Below the pieces are notes generated by a model, which ran no database searches, had not been told where the DNA came from, and was given only the letters and a program-made list of their open reading frames with translations. Of a stretch of 64,000 bases of DNA, positions 45,278-53,424 are shown one piece after another. The translations under genes and the position numbers were made by a program. Within the stretch, counting starts at the first letter, position 1; each line of letters starts with the position of its first letter. This DNA comes from Dawidia soli (GTDB taxonomy: Bacteria; Bacteroidota; Bacteroidia; Cytophagales; Cyclobacteriaceae): the NCBI RefSeq assembly GCF_018598185.1, contig NZ_JAHESC010000013.1, positions 62,001 to 126,000 on the forward strand, read 5' to 3'.

Positions 45278-46441
45278 ATGAACACGCTCTATAAAAACAT
45301 ACTGGCCTCTGCCACGCTGCTCGTCCTGATCATGACCGTGCTGATCGGCTGTAAAGACGATGAAGGTTCCTTCAACGATGTAACCGTCACGTCCGTCGAG
45401 CAATTTTACGAACCCGCCGACGACAAACACATAACACTGCAATCTGCCGGCAGTACCTATTTCGAGTGGGAGAAAGCCACTGCGGCCGACAACAGCATCG
45501 TGTATTACGATGTACTGTTCGATAAAGCCGACGGCGATTTCACCAACCCGGTCTACGTTGTCAGCTCGGATAACAAAGGCACCTCGACCGGCGCCACCGT
45601 TACGCACAAAACGCTCAACAAGATTGCCATGATGGCCGGCATCGAGCTGGCCGAAGAAGGCGCCTTGAAATGGACGGTGCGCTCGAGCCGCGGCCTGAAT
45701 TTTAACCTTGCCAACGAAAGCCGCAGCATCGCGGTCATTCGCATCAACAGCGTCGACGACCTGGAAGGCGGAACCCTGTATATCACAGGCGCAGGATCGG
45801 AAGATGGCCAACAGGTAAAAGCAAGCGGTGCGATCGGCGAGTACGATATCTACACGAAACTCGAAGCGGACAAACCGTACTACTTCTACTCCACGATGGG
45901 CAGCAGTCAGCGAACCTTTGTTATCAACCCGGACGAAACATCGTTCAAAGAGACACTGGAAACACCCGAGGGCGCTACCGTAAGCGAAACCGGCGTATAC
46001 CACATTCACCTCGACTTCGGCGCGGCCGCCGCTACCGTCGAAAAGATCGACAAAGCCGAGATCGTGGTAAGCTGGACACAGCGTCGCACCGCCTTTACGT
46101 ATAAAGAAAAAGGCGTATGGGAATTAATAGATTACAACGTCCAGCTGGCCGCAGCGCCCTGGGGCTTTGACGAACGCTACAAGATCGTCTTCACGATGGC
46201 CAACGGCAGCGAACAACACTGGGGACAAAAAGGCCCGCACTTCGACGACAGACCGTCCATCAACCGGCCCGGCTATCGCGACATGGCGCCGACGGAAGGC
46301 GGCCAGTGGGGTGGTTCACAATTCAAGTTCCCAAGCGAGCTGGCCGACGGCACCGACCTGGACAAGTACACCGTCGACGTGACCATGTCCCTGACGGCCG
46401 ACAAGAACTATACGCACGATTTTACCAACGTACGGCCGTAA
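45278..46441 (+). CDS. SusE/SusF-like surface glycan-binding lipoprotein
   Basis: 387 residues from ATG 45278 (MNTLYKNILASATLLVLIMT, lipobox Cys in VLIGCKDD). N-terminal SusE domain with ITLQSAGSTYFEWEKATAAD and KWTVRSSRGLNFNLANESRS, then further beta-sandwich domains (IYHI-type strands; VSWTQRRTAF) as in glycan-binding Sus proteins. An ATG at 45248 overlaps the SusD end and is a less likely start. Position between SusD and GH76 is typical of mannan PULs. Confidence 0.85.
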   Translation: MNTLYKNILASATLLVLIMTVLIGCKDDEGSFNDVTVTSVEQFYEPADDKHITLQSAGSTYFEWEKATAADNSIVYYDVLFDKADGDFTNPVYVVSSDNKGTSTGATVTHKTLNKIAMMAGIELAEEGALKWTVRSSRGLNFNLANESRSIAVIRINSVDDLEGGTLYITGAGSEDGQQVKASGAIGEYDIYTKLEADKPYYFYSTMGSSQRTFVINPDETSFKETLETPEGATVSETGVYHIHLDFGAAAATVEKIDKAEIVVSWTQRRTAFTYKEKGVWELIDYNVQLAAAPWGFDERYKIVFTMANGSEQHWGQKGPHFDDRPSINRPGYRDMAPTEGGQWGGSQFKFPSELADGTDLDKYTVDVTMSLTADKNYTHDFTNVRP

Positions 46442-46474
46442 CAGGCGCCAGTATAACGCTTAAAGCTTTTAAAC

Positions 46475-47665
46475 ATGAAGAAACTATTTCTAGAAACACT
46501 CTGCGTGGCGCTGCTGCTCATCGCGTGTGATTCGTACGAAGACGAATATATACCGGTGAACAAGTTCCCCACGTTTGCCTGGCAACCTGCTGCCGACAGC
46601 AGCACCAGCGCATTCGTGAGCCGCTACTTCAATTCCACGTACCACGTCTTCAACAATACCTACGACGGCCAGATTACCTGGAACGACTACTGGCCGGAAG
46701 CGCACGGCCTGGACGTTTTAGTCGATGCCTACGCTCGCACCAGCGACGATGTCTATAAACAAGCGATCTACGACTTCTACGAAGGTGTGCGCGAAAAAAA
46801 CTGGTATAGCGACAACTGGAAGAACGAATATTACGACGACATGGGCTGGCACGGGTTGGCTCACCTCCGCGCATTCGAAGCCACGGGCGACGTTCGCTAC
46901 GAAGAGTCCGCACGTAATCTGTGGCACTGGATCACCGAAGGCTGGACCGAATTCGACGGCGGCGGCATTAAATGGCGCGACACCGACGACGAGGAAGGCA
47001 ACTCCAAAGGCATTCCGGCCAACGGCCCCGCGGCCATCATCGCGGCCCGCCGCTACCAGAAGTATCCCGACGAAGTCGTTGACGGCCTGAACAATCTACA
47101 ATGGGCGCAGCGCATCTACGACTGGATGAAATACAACCGCACCGTCCTGGCCACAGGCCGCGTCTACGAGAGATTCAACGACACCAACGGCGATTACTCC
47201 TACGATGTGGGCACCTTCATCGGCGCCGCCCTCGAACTGTACAATATCACGAAGGAACGGGTATACCTCAACGACGCCATCAAAGTCGCAAACTACCACA
47301 TCGGCGCGAACATCAACACCAACAATCGTGTTATGACCGACTTTGGCGAGCAGTCCGGCAACGGCGGTGGCCACGACGTGAACCTGTTCAAAGGCATCTT
47401 CGTGCGCTACTTCACCCTGCTGATCCAGCACCCCGATCTGCCCGAAACAGCCCAAAACCGGTACATCTCGTTCCTGAAAAACAACGCCAACTATTTGTGG
47501 GCCTACGGCACCGACAAATCCGCCGGCATAAAATTCAGCTACTCCTGGTGGGAAACCCCGACCGGCGACACCAAGTGGGGCGACCTCCGCTCCGCCATCA
47601 GCGGCGCCACCACCATCGAAGCCATGGCCCGTCTCGAGAAGGAAGGCTACTTCACCAAAGAATAG
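46475..47665 (+). CDS. GH76 family alpha-1,6-mannanase-like lipoprotein, PUL 2
   Basis: 396 residues. Lipobox Cys18 (ALLLIACDS). GH76 pattern YYDDMGWHGLAHLRAFEAT with the catalytic acid pair Asp121-Asp122, then GGGIKWRD and the late QSGNGGGHDVNLFKGIFVRY. Shorter than the PUL 1 GH76 and only distantly alike, so the two are not a recent duplication. Ends the PUL 2 operon at a strong terminator. Confidence 0.9.
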   Translation: MKKLFLETLCVALLLIACDSYEDEYIPVNKFPTFAWQPAADSSTSAFVSRYFNSTYHVFNNTYDGQITWNDYWPEAHGLDVLVDAYARTSDDVYKQAIYDFYEGVREKNWYSDNWKNEYYDDMGWHGLAHLRAFEATGDVRYEESARNLWHWITEGWTEFDGGGIKWRDTDDEEGNSKGIPANGPAAIIAARRYQKYPDEVVDGLNNLQWAQRIYDWMKYNRTVLATGRVYERFNDTNGDYSYDVGTFIGAALELYNITKERVYLNDAIKVANYHIGANINTNNRVMTDFGEQSGNGGGHDVNLFKGIFVRYFTLLIQHPDLPETAQNRYISFLKNNANYLWAYGTDKSAGIKFSYSWWETPTGDTKWGDLRSAISGATTIEAMARLEKEGYFTKE

Positions 47666-47692
47666 AAGTACACGATAAAACGCGCGAGCGTA

Positions 47693-47737
47693 AGAGCGAG
47701 TGTGAACGCGAAAGCGAACACACTCGCTCTTTTTTTT
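47693..47737 (+). terminator. Strong intrinsic terminator of PUL 2
   Basis: AGAGCGAGTGTG (47693-47704) pairs perfectly with CACACTCGCTCT (47719-47730), followed by a run of T. The loop contains a smaller CGC/GCG stem. 28 bp after the GH76 stop. Confidence 0.9.
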
Positions 47738-47960
47738 AAGCCACCACGACATCCACGAGATCCACACACCCGATTGGACGAAGCGTTAAGATCAACCGCA
47801 TAGGCGTTGCCTGCCCATCGTTCAATTCACCCTCAATTTCACCCGAAATGGATCATTTTACTTTTAATTTAAAAGTTCTTCACTATTTTGAAACCAATAA
47901 AAAAAGAATCCCGTTACGATCTGGTAACCAACGACGACAAAGTCCGGCAACAAAACACGC

Positions 47961-48362
47961 ATGCTCACATTCAACAAACGATACGGTGCGCTCGCCCTGG
48001 TAATTCTGCTTATCGAATTTCTCATCGCGGGCTACGTCCATGACGCCCTCATCCGTCCCTATCTCGGTGACGTCCTGGTGGTCATTCTCCTCTACTGCTT
48101 TGTAAGAACGTTCCTCAGCACGCCGGTCCTTCCAACGGCTATCGGAGTCTTGTTATTTTCATACTTTGTAGAGCTTCTTCAGTACCTCAGGATTGTCGAA
48201 GTGTTGGGCCTGGGTAAATCAACGATCGCCCGCATAGTCATCGGTACGTTATTCTCCTGGCTCGACATCCTCTGCTATACCGCCGGCATCGCCGTTGTCC
48301 TGGCGGTAGAAAAATATGGACGCAAAAAAACGCTCCGCATACGCCCCGCAATAAACAGCTGA
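47961..48362 (+). CDS. DUF2809 family membrane protein
   Basis: 133 residues with four hydrophobic helices. The DUF2809 pattern VHDALIRPYLGDVLVVILLY, then FVELLQYLRIVEVLGLGKS and GTLFSWLDILCYTAGI is clear. Ends in a basic tail (KYGRKKTLRIRP). The next gene starts 4 bp after its stop, so they are translationally coupled. Function unknown. Confidence 0.85.
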   Translation: MLTFNKRYGALALVILLIEFLIAGYVHDALIRPYLGDVLVVILLYCFVRTFLSTPVLPTAIGVLLFSYFVELLQYLRIVEVLGLGKSTIARIVIGTLFSWLDILCYTAGIAVVLAVEKYGRKKTLRIRPAINS

Positions 48363-48365
48363 ATC

Positions 48366-49175
48366 ATGGTGGCACGAATCAACCCGATACCCCATTCCGG
48401 AACGATGGAGTACTTCGTAGACGAGCACTCCGTCGTGCGAACCATCTGGGGCAAGAGCGACACGATCCTGTTGATATTTGCCGGCGCCGCCGCCGAGTTC
48501 GCACTCAACAAAGCCGTGGACTGGCTATACTTCACCGGACGCCTCCCCGCCGATCCCCTGGGCCGACTATTCTCCACCGTGGGGTATGCGCAAACCATCG
48601 TCTTCGCCGAAAAACAAACCGCCCTGCGTGCCGTCGACGCCATGGCAAAGATCCACGCCGAAGTGGAGAACAAACGCGGCACAAAGATACCCGACTCGGC
48701 GTACCGCGACGTATTGTTCATGCTCATCGATTATTCCATCCGGTCGTTCGAGGTGCTCGAACGCACATTGACCCTGGCCGAAAAACGCGAAGTATTCGAC
48801 GTCTTCCACCGCATGGGCACGCGGCTCGGCGTACAGGGATTACCCGACACGCTCGAAACCTGGCAATACATGCGCCATGCGCACGTACTCGAAAACATGC
48901 AACGCTCGCACTACACAACAGATCTGTTTCAACAATACCGAAAACACCTCGGCGCCATACGTTATAAAATCCTCCTCGAAGCACAGACCCTCGTCGCACC
49001 CGAGCGCGTGCGCGAGCTTCTCGCCTTCCGGAAAACCTCCCTGTTACACCCCGTGGTGATTGCCTACAAGATCAGCCGCGCCATCCGCCTGGACGGCCTG
49101 ATGAAAGCCCTGATCCTTCCCGCGAAGTATAAAAAAGAAATCGAAGCACTGGACCATACACGAACTGCACGCTAA
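48366..49175 (+). CDS. MpaB-like oxygenase family (DUF2236) protein
   Basis: 269 residues. The DUF2236/latex-clearing-like pattern is visible: SDTILLIFAGAAAEFALNKA, GRLFSTVGYAQTIVFAEKQT, then MAKIHAEVENKRG and YRDVLFMLIDYSIRSFEVLE. In this superfamily conserved His/Arg/Asp residues hold a heme or act in oxidation; the His of KIHAEV is kept. Cotranscribed with the DUF2809 gene. Substrate unknown. Confidence 0.72.
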   Translation: MVARINPIPHSGTMEYFVDEHSVVRTIWGKSDTILLIFAGAAAEFALNKAVDWLYFTGRLPADPLGRLFSTVGYAQTIVFAEKQTALRAVDAMAKIHAEVENKRGTKIPDSAYRDVLFMLIDYSIRSFEVLERTLTLAEKREVFDVFHRMGTRLGVQGLPDTLETWQYMRHAHVLENMQRSHYTTDLFQQYRKHLGAIRYKILLEAQTLVAPERVRELLAFRKTSLLHPVVIAYKISRAIRLDGLMKALILPAKYKKEIEALDHTRTAR

Positions 49176-49411
49176 GCACTCACGGCCGGCGACAACTACC
49201 TACTATATCGAGCGGCCCTGAAAGTCACCGCTGACTTCGCTGCCCGGACAACCTAACCCGCCCCGGGGGCCGATCCCTGGTCGCCTGCCGTAAAATACGT
49301 GTACGAGTGATATTTCCGGTTCTTCCGCAAAGAGAAAAAACACGCGTACTTTCACGCCAAAAGATCGCTTTTTAAGGTACCTTAGAGGTGCTACTTCAAC
49401 CCAGCAACGTA

Positions 49412-50467
49412 ATGTACCTACACAGAACGCTCCTTTATCTTGCCATACCGGCGGTGGTTGCCGTAATCAGCATCCGATGTTCCGATGACGACACGCCCCC
49501 GAAAGATCCGGAGCAGGAAAGTTCCGAAAAAAACATCACTTCGTTTAAGTTCCCGGGTCTCACGCCGGTTGTTACGGCTGCGATCAACGCCGACGAAAAA
49601 ACCATCGCCGCGACCGTGCCGGCCGGAACCGATGTAACAGCACTCGTTCCCACCATCGAAGTATCAAAAGACGCCAGTGTTTCGCCGGCTTCCGGTATAG
49701 CACAGGACTTTACTGCGCCCGTTACCTACACGGTAACGGCGGAAGACGACAGTAAACAAACCTACACGGTAAACATTACGGTAGAACAAGAAATTATGTG
49801 CTATCCATCGGAGCTGCCGGAAGTCTTTTACTATCGCACGATGTACCTTACCTACAACACCGACAATACCGTCGCCAGCATTACCTATACGGAAGAAGGA
49901 GTCGATTTACATTCCCGCACGGAGTTCGAGTATACCAACGGCAAGCACAGTCGTATCGACTATTTCCACGACGACGTCCTGGTCAGATACATCACCATAA
50001 CCTATAATACCGATGCAATTATCGTCACGCGCTACCCTCAGAACAACGGCTTCGAAGCGGACCAATACTACATCTATTACCTTGACGGCGACCGCGTCAC
50101 GAGCTATGGCCGGCACTCTTTGAAAGACGGAGATTCACGCACAGACTCCGCCGTGTTTACCTACACAAACGACAATATCACGCAGGTGGACGGCTATTCA
50201 ACCGGTGAGGAAGTGGTCTGGTCCGAGACGATGGAATATGACGACAAACCCAACCCATACGCACAAGTAGGCTTCACGGGCTGGGACTACGAATACATGA
50301 ACCCGTACTCGCTTAGCAAAAACAACGTCACGGTCTTTATCTACAACGACTGGGAGTTTGAAAACGTCACCGAGACAGCTGCCTATACCTACAACGAAGA
50401 AGGACTTCCGCTGACTCGAAGCTTTGACGGAGCCGCCGCCACGACATTTGCGTACGATTGTCGATAG
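49412..50467 (+). CDS. Lipoprotein with DUF5018-like domain and YD-like repeats
   Basis: 351 residues from ATG 49412 (MYLHRTLLYLAIPAVVAVIS, lipobox Cys in SIRCSDDD). Residues about 35-125 are a DUF5018-type Ig-like domain (FPGLTPVVTAAINADEKTIA; VTALVPTIEVSKDA; VTYTVTAEDDSKQTYTV). The rest is a series of short Tyr/Asn-rich beta units (LTYNTDNTVASITYTEEG; FEYTNGKHSRIDYF) like DUF4595 proteins. Surface-exposed, role unknown. Confidence 0.7.
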   Translation: MYLHRTLLYLAIPAVVAVISIRCSDDDTPPKDPEQESSEKNITSFKFPGLTPVVTAAINADEKTIAATVPAGTDVTALVPTIEVSKDASVSPASGIAQDFTAPVTYTVTAEDDSKQTYTVNITVEQEIMCYPSELPEVFYYRTMYLTYNTDNTVASITYTEEGVDLHSRTEFEYTNGKHSRIDYFHDDVLVRYITITYNTDAIIVTRYPQNNGFEADQYYIYYLDGDRVTSYGRHSLKDGDSRTDSAVFTYTNDNITQVDGYSTGEEVVWSETMEYDDKPNPYAQVGFTGWDYEYMNPYSLSKNNVTVFIYNDWEFENVTETAAYTYNEEGLPLTRSFDGAAATTFAYDCR

Positions 50468-50574
50468 CCTTACAAAAGAGACTGTCTCAAAAAGAAGGTT
50501 CCTTTTTTGCGAGATCGGTTTAAACGCCCGGTCTGCCTGCGAACGTAAAAAAATCGCACATCGTAACGCACAGA

Positions 50575-51261
50575 CTAAACACACCCCTGTGATGCTTTCA
50601 GCTTCGGAAACAACACATTATTCTCCAAATGCAACCGGTGCGTCAGCGTCTTATCCAACCCCTGCAGCATTACTCCCGCCAGCGCCACACTCGGCGACGA
50701 CAGCTCCTGCATCGAATAATTCCCCGTCAGACACCGCAGTGCGTGGATGAGGTCCGCCAGGTATAAATGCTCCTTTTCCATCTTCGCCAACCCGGCGCGC
50801 ACCGCGGGCCGCCCCCTACCCTTGACGTTATTCCGCAAAGGCTTCAGCAACAGTTCCTCTTCTGCATGTGTATGCCGCCGGCAAGCCGCACACAAGCTCG
50901 TAAAACACGCATGGATCGCCGAGATCTTCGGCTCCTCTGCCTTACTACACTCCTTCAACACCTGGTTGAGCACTTCTTGTAACATCACCAGTTCCGTATT
51001 CAGAACATCCGCATGGTTCAGGATCAGGTCGGAAAGAAAGTCCGCCGCACATCCATCCCACGTCTGCTTCCAGCGGCTATCGGCGGGGGCTGCCGCCACG
51101 ATCTCGCGCCACAGCACCGCGGCGTCCAGATCTTTTTCCTGGCAAGCCTCGATAAACGGCGTCGCGCCGCGGCAGTAATAGTCCACATTGTACCGGTCCA
51201 GGATCTCTACCGCGTGCGGGAAGAAAACCACGACATCATATACCGTCGCCACCAGGTTCAT
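50575..51261 (-). CDS. RIC/ScdA-type iron-sulfur cluster repair di-iron protein
   Basis: 228 residues. ScdA_N part with EILDRYNVDYYCRGATPF, where the usual Cys-Cys pair is Tyr-Cys (only Cys30 kept). Hemerythrin-like four-helix bundle with His83 (LNHADVLN), His130/His132 (RRHTHAEEE), Glu residues that follow, His165 (KEHLYL) and His208/His211-Glu213 (HRLHLENNVLFP) as di-iron ligands. RIC proteins repair clusters damaged by NO or oxidants. Divergent from the class II ribonucleotide reductase, with a TGAY-N4-RTCA box set for each direction, which places it in the nos regulon. Confidence 0.85.
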   Translation of the reverse strand: MNLVATVYDVVVFFPHAVEILDRYNVDYYCRGATPFIEACQEKDLDAAVLWREIVAAAPADSRWKQTWDGCAADFLSDLILNHADVLNTELVMLQEVLNQVLKECSKAEEPKISAIHACFTSLCAACRRHTHAEEELLLKPLRNNVKGRGRPAVRAGLAKMEKEHLYLADLIHALRCLTGNYSMQELSSPSVALAGVMLQGLDKTLTHRLHLENNVLFPKLKASQGCV

Positions 51262-51289
51262 AGCTATATAGTTTTATATGAGACGGACG

Positions 51290-51297
51290 CAAAAATA
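51290..51297 (-). promoter_or_regulatory. -7 element of the RIC gene
   Basis: TATTTTTG on the minus strand (51297-51290), a full match. Its 5' end is 30.5 nt from the centre of the box at 51322-51333. No TTG at -33, as expected for an activator-dependent promoter. Predicted leader about 22 nt. Confidence 0.55.
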
Positions 51298-51321
51298 GCT
51301 CACGGCTACAGATCATTCTTA

Positions 51322-51333
51322 TGATTTATATCA
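51322..51333. promoter_or_regulatory. Crp/Fnr-type box, serving the RIC gene
   Basis: TGATTTATATCA, matching TGAY-N4-RTCA. Centre about 44 nt upstream of the predicted RIC transcription start and 26 nt from the next box. Confidence 0.7.
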
Positions 51334-51347
51334 CATCCCCGCATGTA

Positions 51348-51359
51348 TGACTCAAATCA
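51348..51359. promoter_or_regulatory. Crp/Fnr-type box, serving nrdJ
   Basis: TGACTCAAATCA, in the extended symmetry ATGACTCAAATCAT. Centre 29.5 nt before the start of the nrdJ -7 element, about -43.5 from the predicted start. Confidence 0.72.
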
Positions 51360-51382
51360 TGCCGCCTGCGCATCACCTCGTT

Positions 51383-51390
51383 TATATTTG
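51383..51390 (+). promoter_or_regulatory. -7 element of nrdJ
   Basis: TATATTTG, a full TAnnTTTG match; predicted start near 51397, leader about 31 nt. The -33 position has no TTG, consistent with activation from the box at 51348-51359. Confidence 0.65.
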
Positions 51391-51427
51391 ACACCATCGC
51401 TATCGTTAAACTAAAACAAACAAGCCT

Positions 51428-53278
51428 ATGCAATTAAATCAGCGCATCCTGAGTGACCTGATCATCCACATGAAATACGCGCGGTACGTTCACGCCCTGC
51501 AACGACGGGAGCTGTGGCCCGAGATCTGCGAGCGTTATGCCACCATGCTCATCGAGCGCTATCCGGCCCTGCAGGAAGAGATCCGCGCGCAGATGCAGTT
51601 TGTACTCGATAAAAAAGTACTGCCTTCCATGCGCGCCATGCAGTTTGCCGGCACGGCCATCGAACGCAACAACAGCCGCATCTACAACTGTGCCTATCTG
51701 CCCGTAGACGACATCCGCGCATTTTCGGAAGCCATGTTCCTGCTGCTCGGCGGCACGGGGGTAGGCTTCTCCGTGCAACGCGAGCACATCGAAAATCTAC
51801 CGGCCGTTCAAAAAGCGCCGAAGCGAAAACGCTTTCTCGTCGGCGACAGCCTCGAAGGCTGGGCCGATAGCGTCAAGGTATTGCTGAAAGGTTATTTCGG
51901 TCTGAGCGCGTATCTGCCCGACTTCGACTACTCCGACATCCGCCCGAAAGGCGCACGCCTCGTGACCGCCGGCGGCAAGGCCCCCGGCCCCGAGCCGTTG
52001 AAGATCTGCATCGCCCGCCTCTCCGCCATGCTCGACGGCAAACGCGACGGTGAACGGCTCTCGTCGCTGGAGTGCCACGACATGATGTGCCACATCGCCA
52101 ACGCCGTGCTGGCGGGTGGCATCCGGCGGTCGGCCATGATCTCCCTGTTCTCGTATGACGATGAGGAAATGCTCACCTGCAAGTTCGGGAACTGGTGGGA
52201 GCTGAACGAGCAACGCGGCCGCGCCAACAACTCCGTCGTACTTCCCCGCGACACCACCACCCGCGAACAGTTCTTCGCCCTCTGGCAAAAGATCGAATTG
52301 TCGGGCGCGGGCGAACCCGGTTTCTACTTCACCAACAATGCCGACTGGGGCACCAATCCCTGTTGTGAGATCGCGCTACGGCCCTTCCAGTTCTGCAACC
52401 TCTGCGAGGTCAACGCATCGGACATCGAAAGCCAGGAAGACCTCAACCAACGGGCGGGCGCAGCGTCGTTCTTCGGCACGCTGCAGGCCGGCTTCACCAA
52501 CTTCCACTACCTGCGCGAAGTATGGAAGACCACGACCGAGAACGAAGCCCTCATCGGCGTCGGCATGACGGGCATCGCCAGCGGCGAAGTCTTTAAATAC
52601 GATTTACAGGAGGCCGCCGAGGTCGTGAAGCGCGTCAACATGCGCACCTCCGGTAAGATCGGCATCCAGTTCGCCGCCCGGTGTACAACGGTCAAGCCCT
52701 CGGGCACCTCATCGATCGTGCTGGGTACATCGTCCGGCATCCACGCCTGGCACAACGACTACTATCTGCGGCGCGTACGCATCGGCAAGAACGAAGCGCT
52801 CTACGACTACCTCAAAGACAACCACCCTGAATTACTCGAAGACGACCTGCTCAACTCCAGACAAGGCATCATCCGCATTCCGCAACAGGCGCCGGCAGGT
52901 TCCATCCTGCGTACCGAAAGTGCGCTCGACCTGCTGGAGCGGATCAAAAAATTCAACACCGAGTGGGTGCGCAACGGCTACCGCAACGGCAGCAACGCCA
53001 ACAACGTATCGGCCACCGTCAGCATCCCCGACGGCGACTGGGAAAAAGTAGGCGAATGGATGTGGCAGAACAAAGCTTCCTACAACGGCCTCAGCGTCCT
53101 TCCCTACCACAACGGCAACTACAAACAAGCCCCCTTCGAAGACATCCCCGCCGCCGAATTCACCCGCCTCGAAGGCACCCTCAAAGACCTCGACCTCTCC
53201 CGCGTCTTCGAACCCGACGACCTCACCGACCTCCAATCCGAAGCCGCCTGCGCCGGCGGCGCGTGCGCAATCGTGTGA
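51428..53278 (+). CDS. nrdJ: B12-dependent class II ribonucleotide reductase, compact RTPR type
   Basis: 616 residues, compact. Ten-stranded barrel motifs are present: IERNNSRIYNCAYLPV with Cys88, LLGGTGVGFSVQ, and NPCCEIALRPFQFCNLCEVN with Asn310, radical Cys312, Glu314 and Cys323. The 11-residue spacing Cys312-Cys323 equals that of Cys408-Cys419 in the Lactobacillus leichmannii enzyme, so Cys88/Cys323 would be the reducing pair. The tail ACAGGACAIV carries Cys608 and Cys613 for re-reduction. Makes deoxynucleotides without oxygen using adenosylcobalamin. The paired Fnr-type boxes upstream fit expression at low oxygen. Confidence 0.92.
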   Translation: MQLNQRILSDLIIHMKYARYVHALQRRELWPEICERYATMLIERYPALQEEIRAQMQFVLDKKVLPSMRAMQFAGTAIERNNSRIYNCAYLPVDDIRAFSEAMFLLLGGTGVGFSVQREHIENLPAVQKAPKRKRFLVGDSLEGWADSVKVLLKGYFGLSAYLPDFDYSDIRPKGARLVTAGGKAPGPEPLKICIARLSAMLDGKRDGERLSSLECHDMMCHIANAVLAGGIRRSAMISLFSYDDEEMLTCKFGNWWELNEQRGRANNSVVLPRDTTTREQFFALWQKIELSGAGEPGFYFTNNADWGTNPCCEIALRPFQFCNLCEVNASDIESQEDLNQRAGAASFFGTLQAGFTNFHYLREVWKTTTENEALIGVGMTGIASGEVFKYDLQEAAEVVKRVNMRTSGKIGIQFAARCTTVKPSGTSSIVLGTSSGIHAWHNDYYLRRVRIGKNEALYDYLKDNHPELLEDDLLNSRQGIIRIPQQAPAGSILRTESALDLLERIKKFNTEWVRNGYRNGSNANNVSATVSIPDGDWEKVGEWMWQNKASYNGLSVLPYHNGNYKQAPFEDIPAAEFTRLEGTLKDLDLSRVFEPDDLTDLQSEAACAGGACAIV

Positions 53279-53329
53279 GAGCAAAAATAGAGTGAGTGTG
53301 AGCGCGAATAGTATGGGGTGAGGGGTAGT

Positions 53330-53422
53330 AGGGGCGCAGCCCCTGCATGCACACATCTGGCGCAAGTTTGAGCGAAGCGGAAACTTGTGCCTGAACGGTA
53401 GGCAGTTTATAACTGCCTACCG
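53330..53422. repeat. Three-hairpin intergenic element, copy 1
   Basis: Stem 1: AGGGGC (53330-53335) with GCCCCT (53339-53344). Stem 2: GGCGCAAGTTT (53359-53369) with AAACTTGTGCC (53381-53391), one G-T pair at position 4. Stem 3: CGGTAGGCAGTT (53396-53407) with 53411-53422, perfect 12 bp, loop TAT. Lies between the convergent ends of nrdJ and the 598-residue gene, so it may also end both transcripts. Same layout as the element at 63809-63908. Confidence 0.75.
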
Positions 53423-53424
53423 TA

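Noticed and set aside
43663-45285. Long minus-strand frame of 540 residues opposite SusD 2
   Set aside because: Antisense shadow of a well-supported SusD gene; no start context or family match.
50471-50520. GAGACTGTCTC followed by an AAGGTTCCTT palindrome and T-run after the DUF5018 gene, resembling an insertion-sequence end
   Set aside because: No matching second end or transposase nearby; more simply a weak terminator. Not strong enough for either call.
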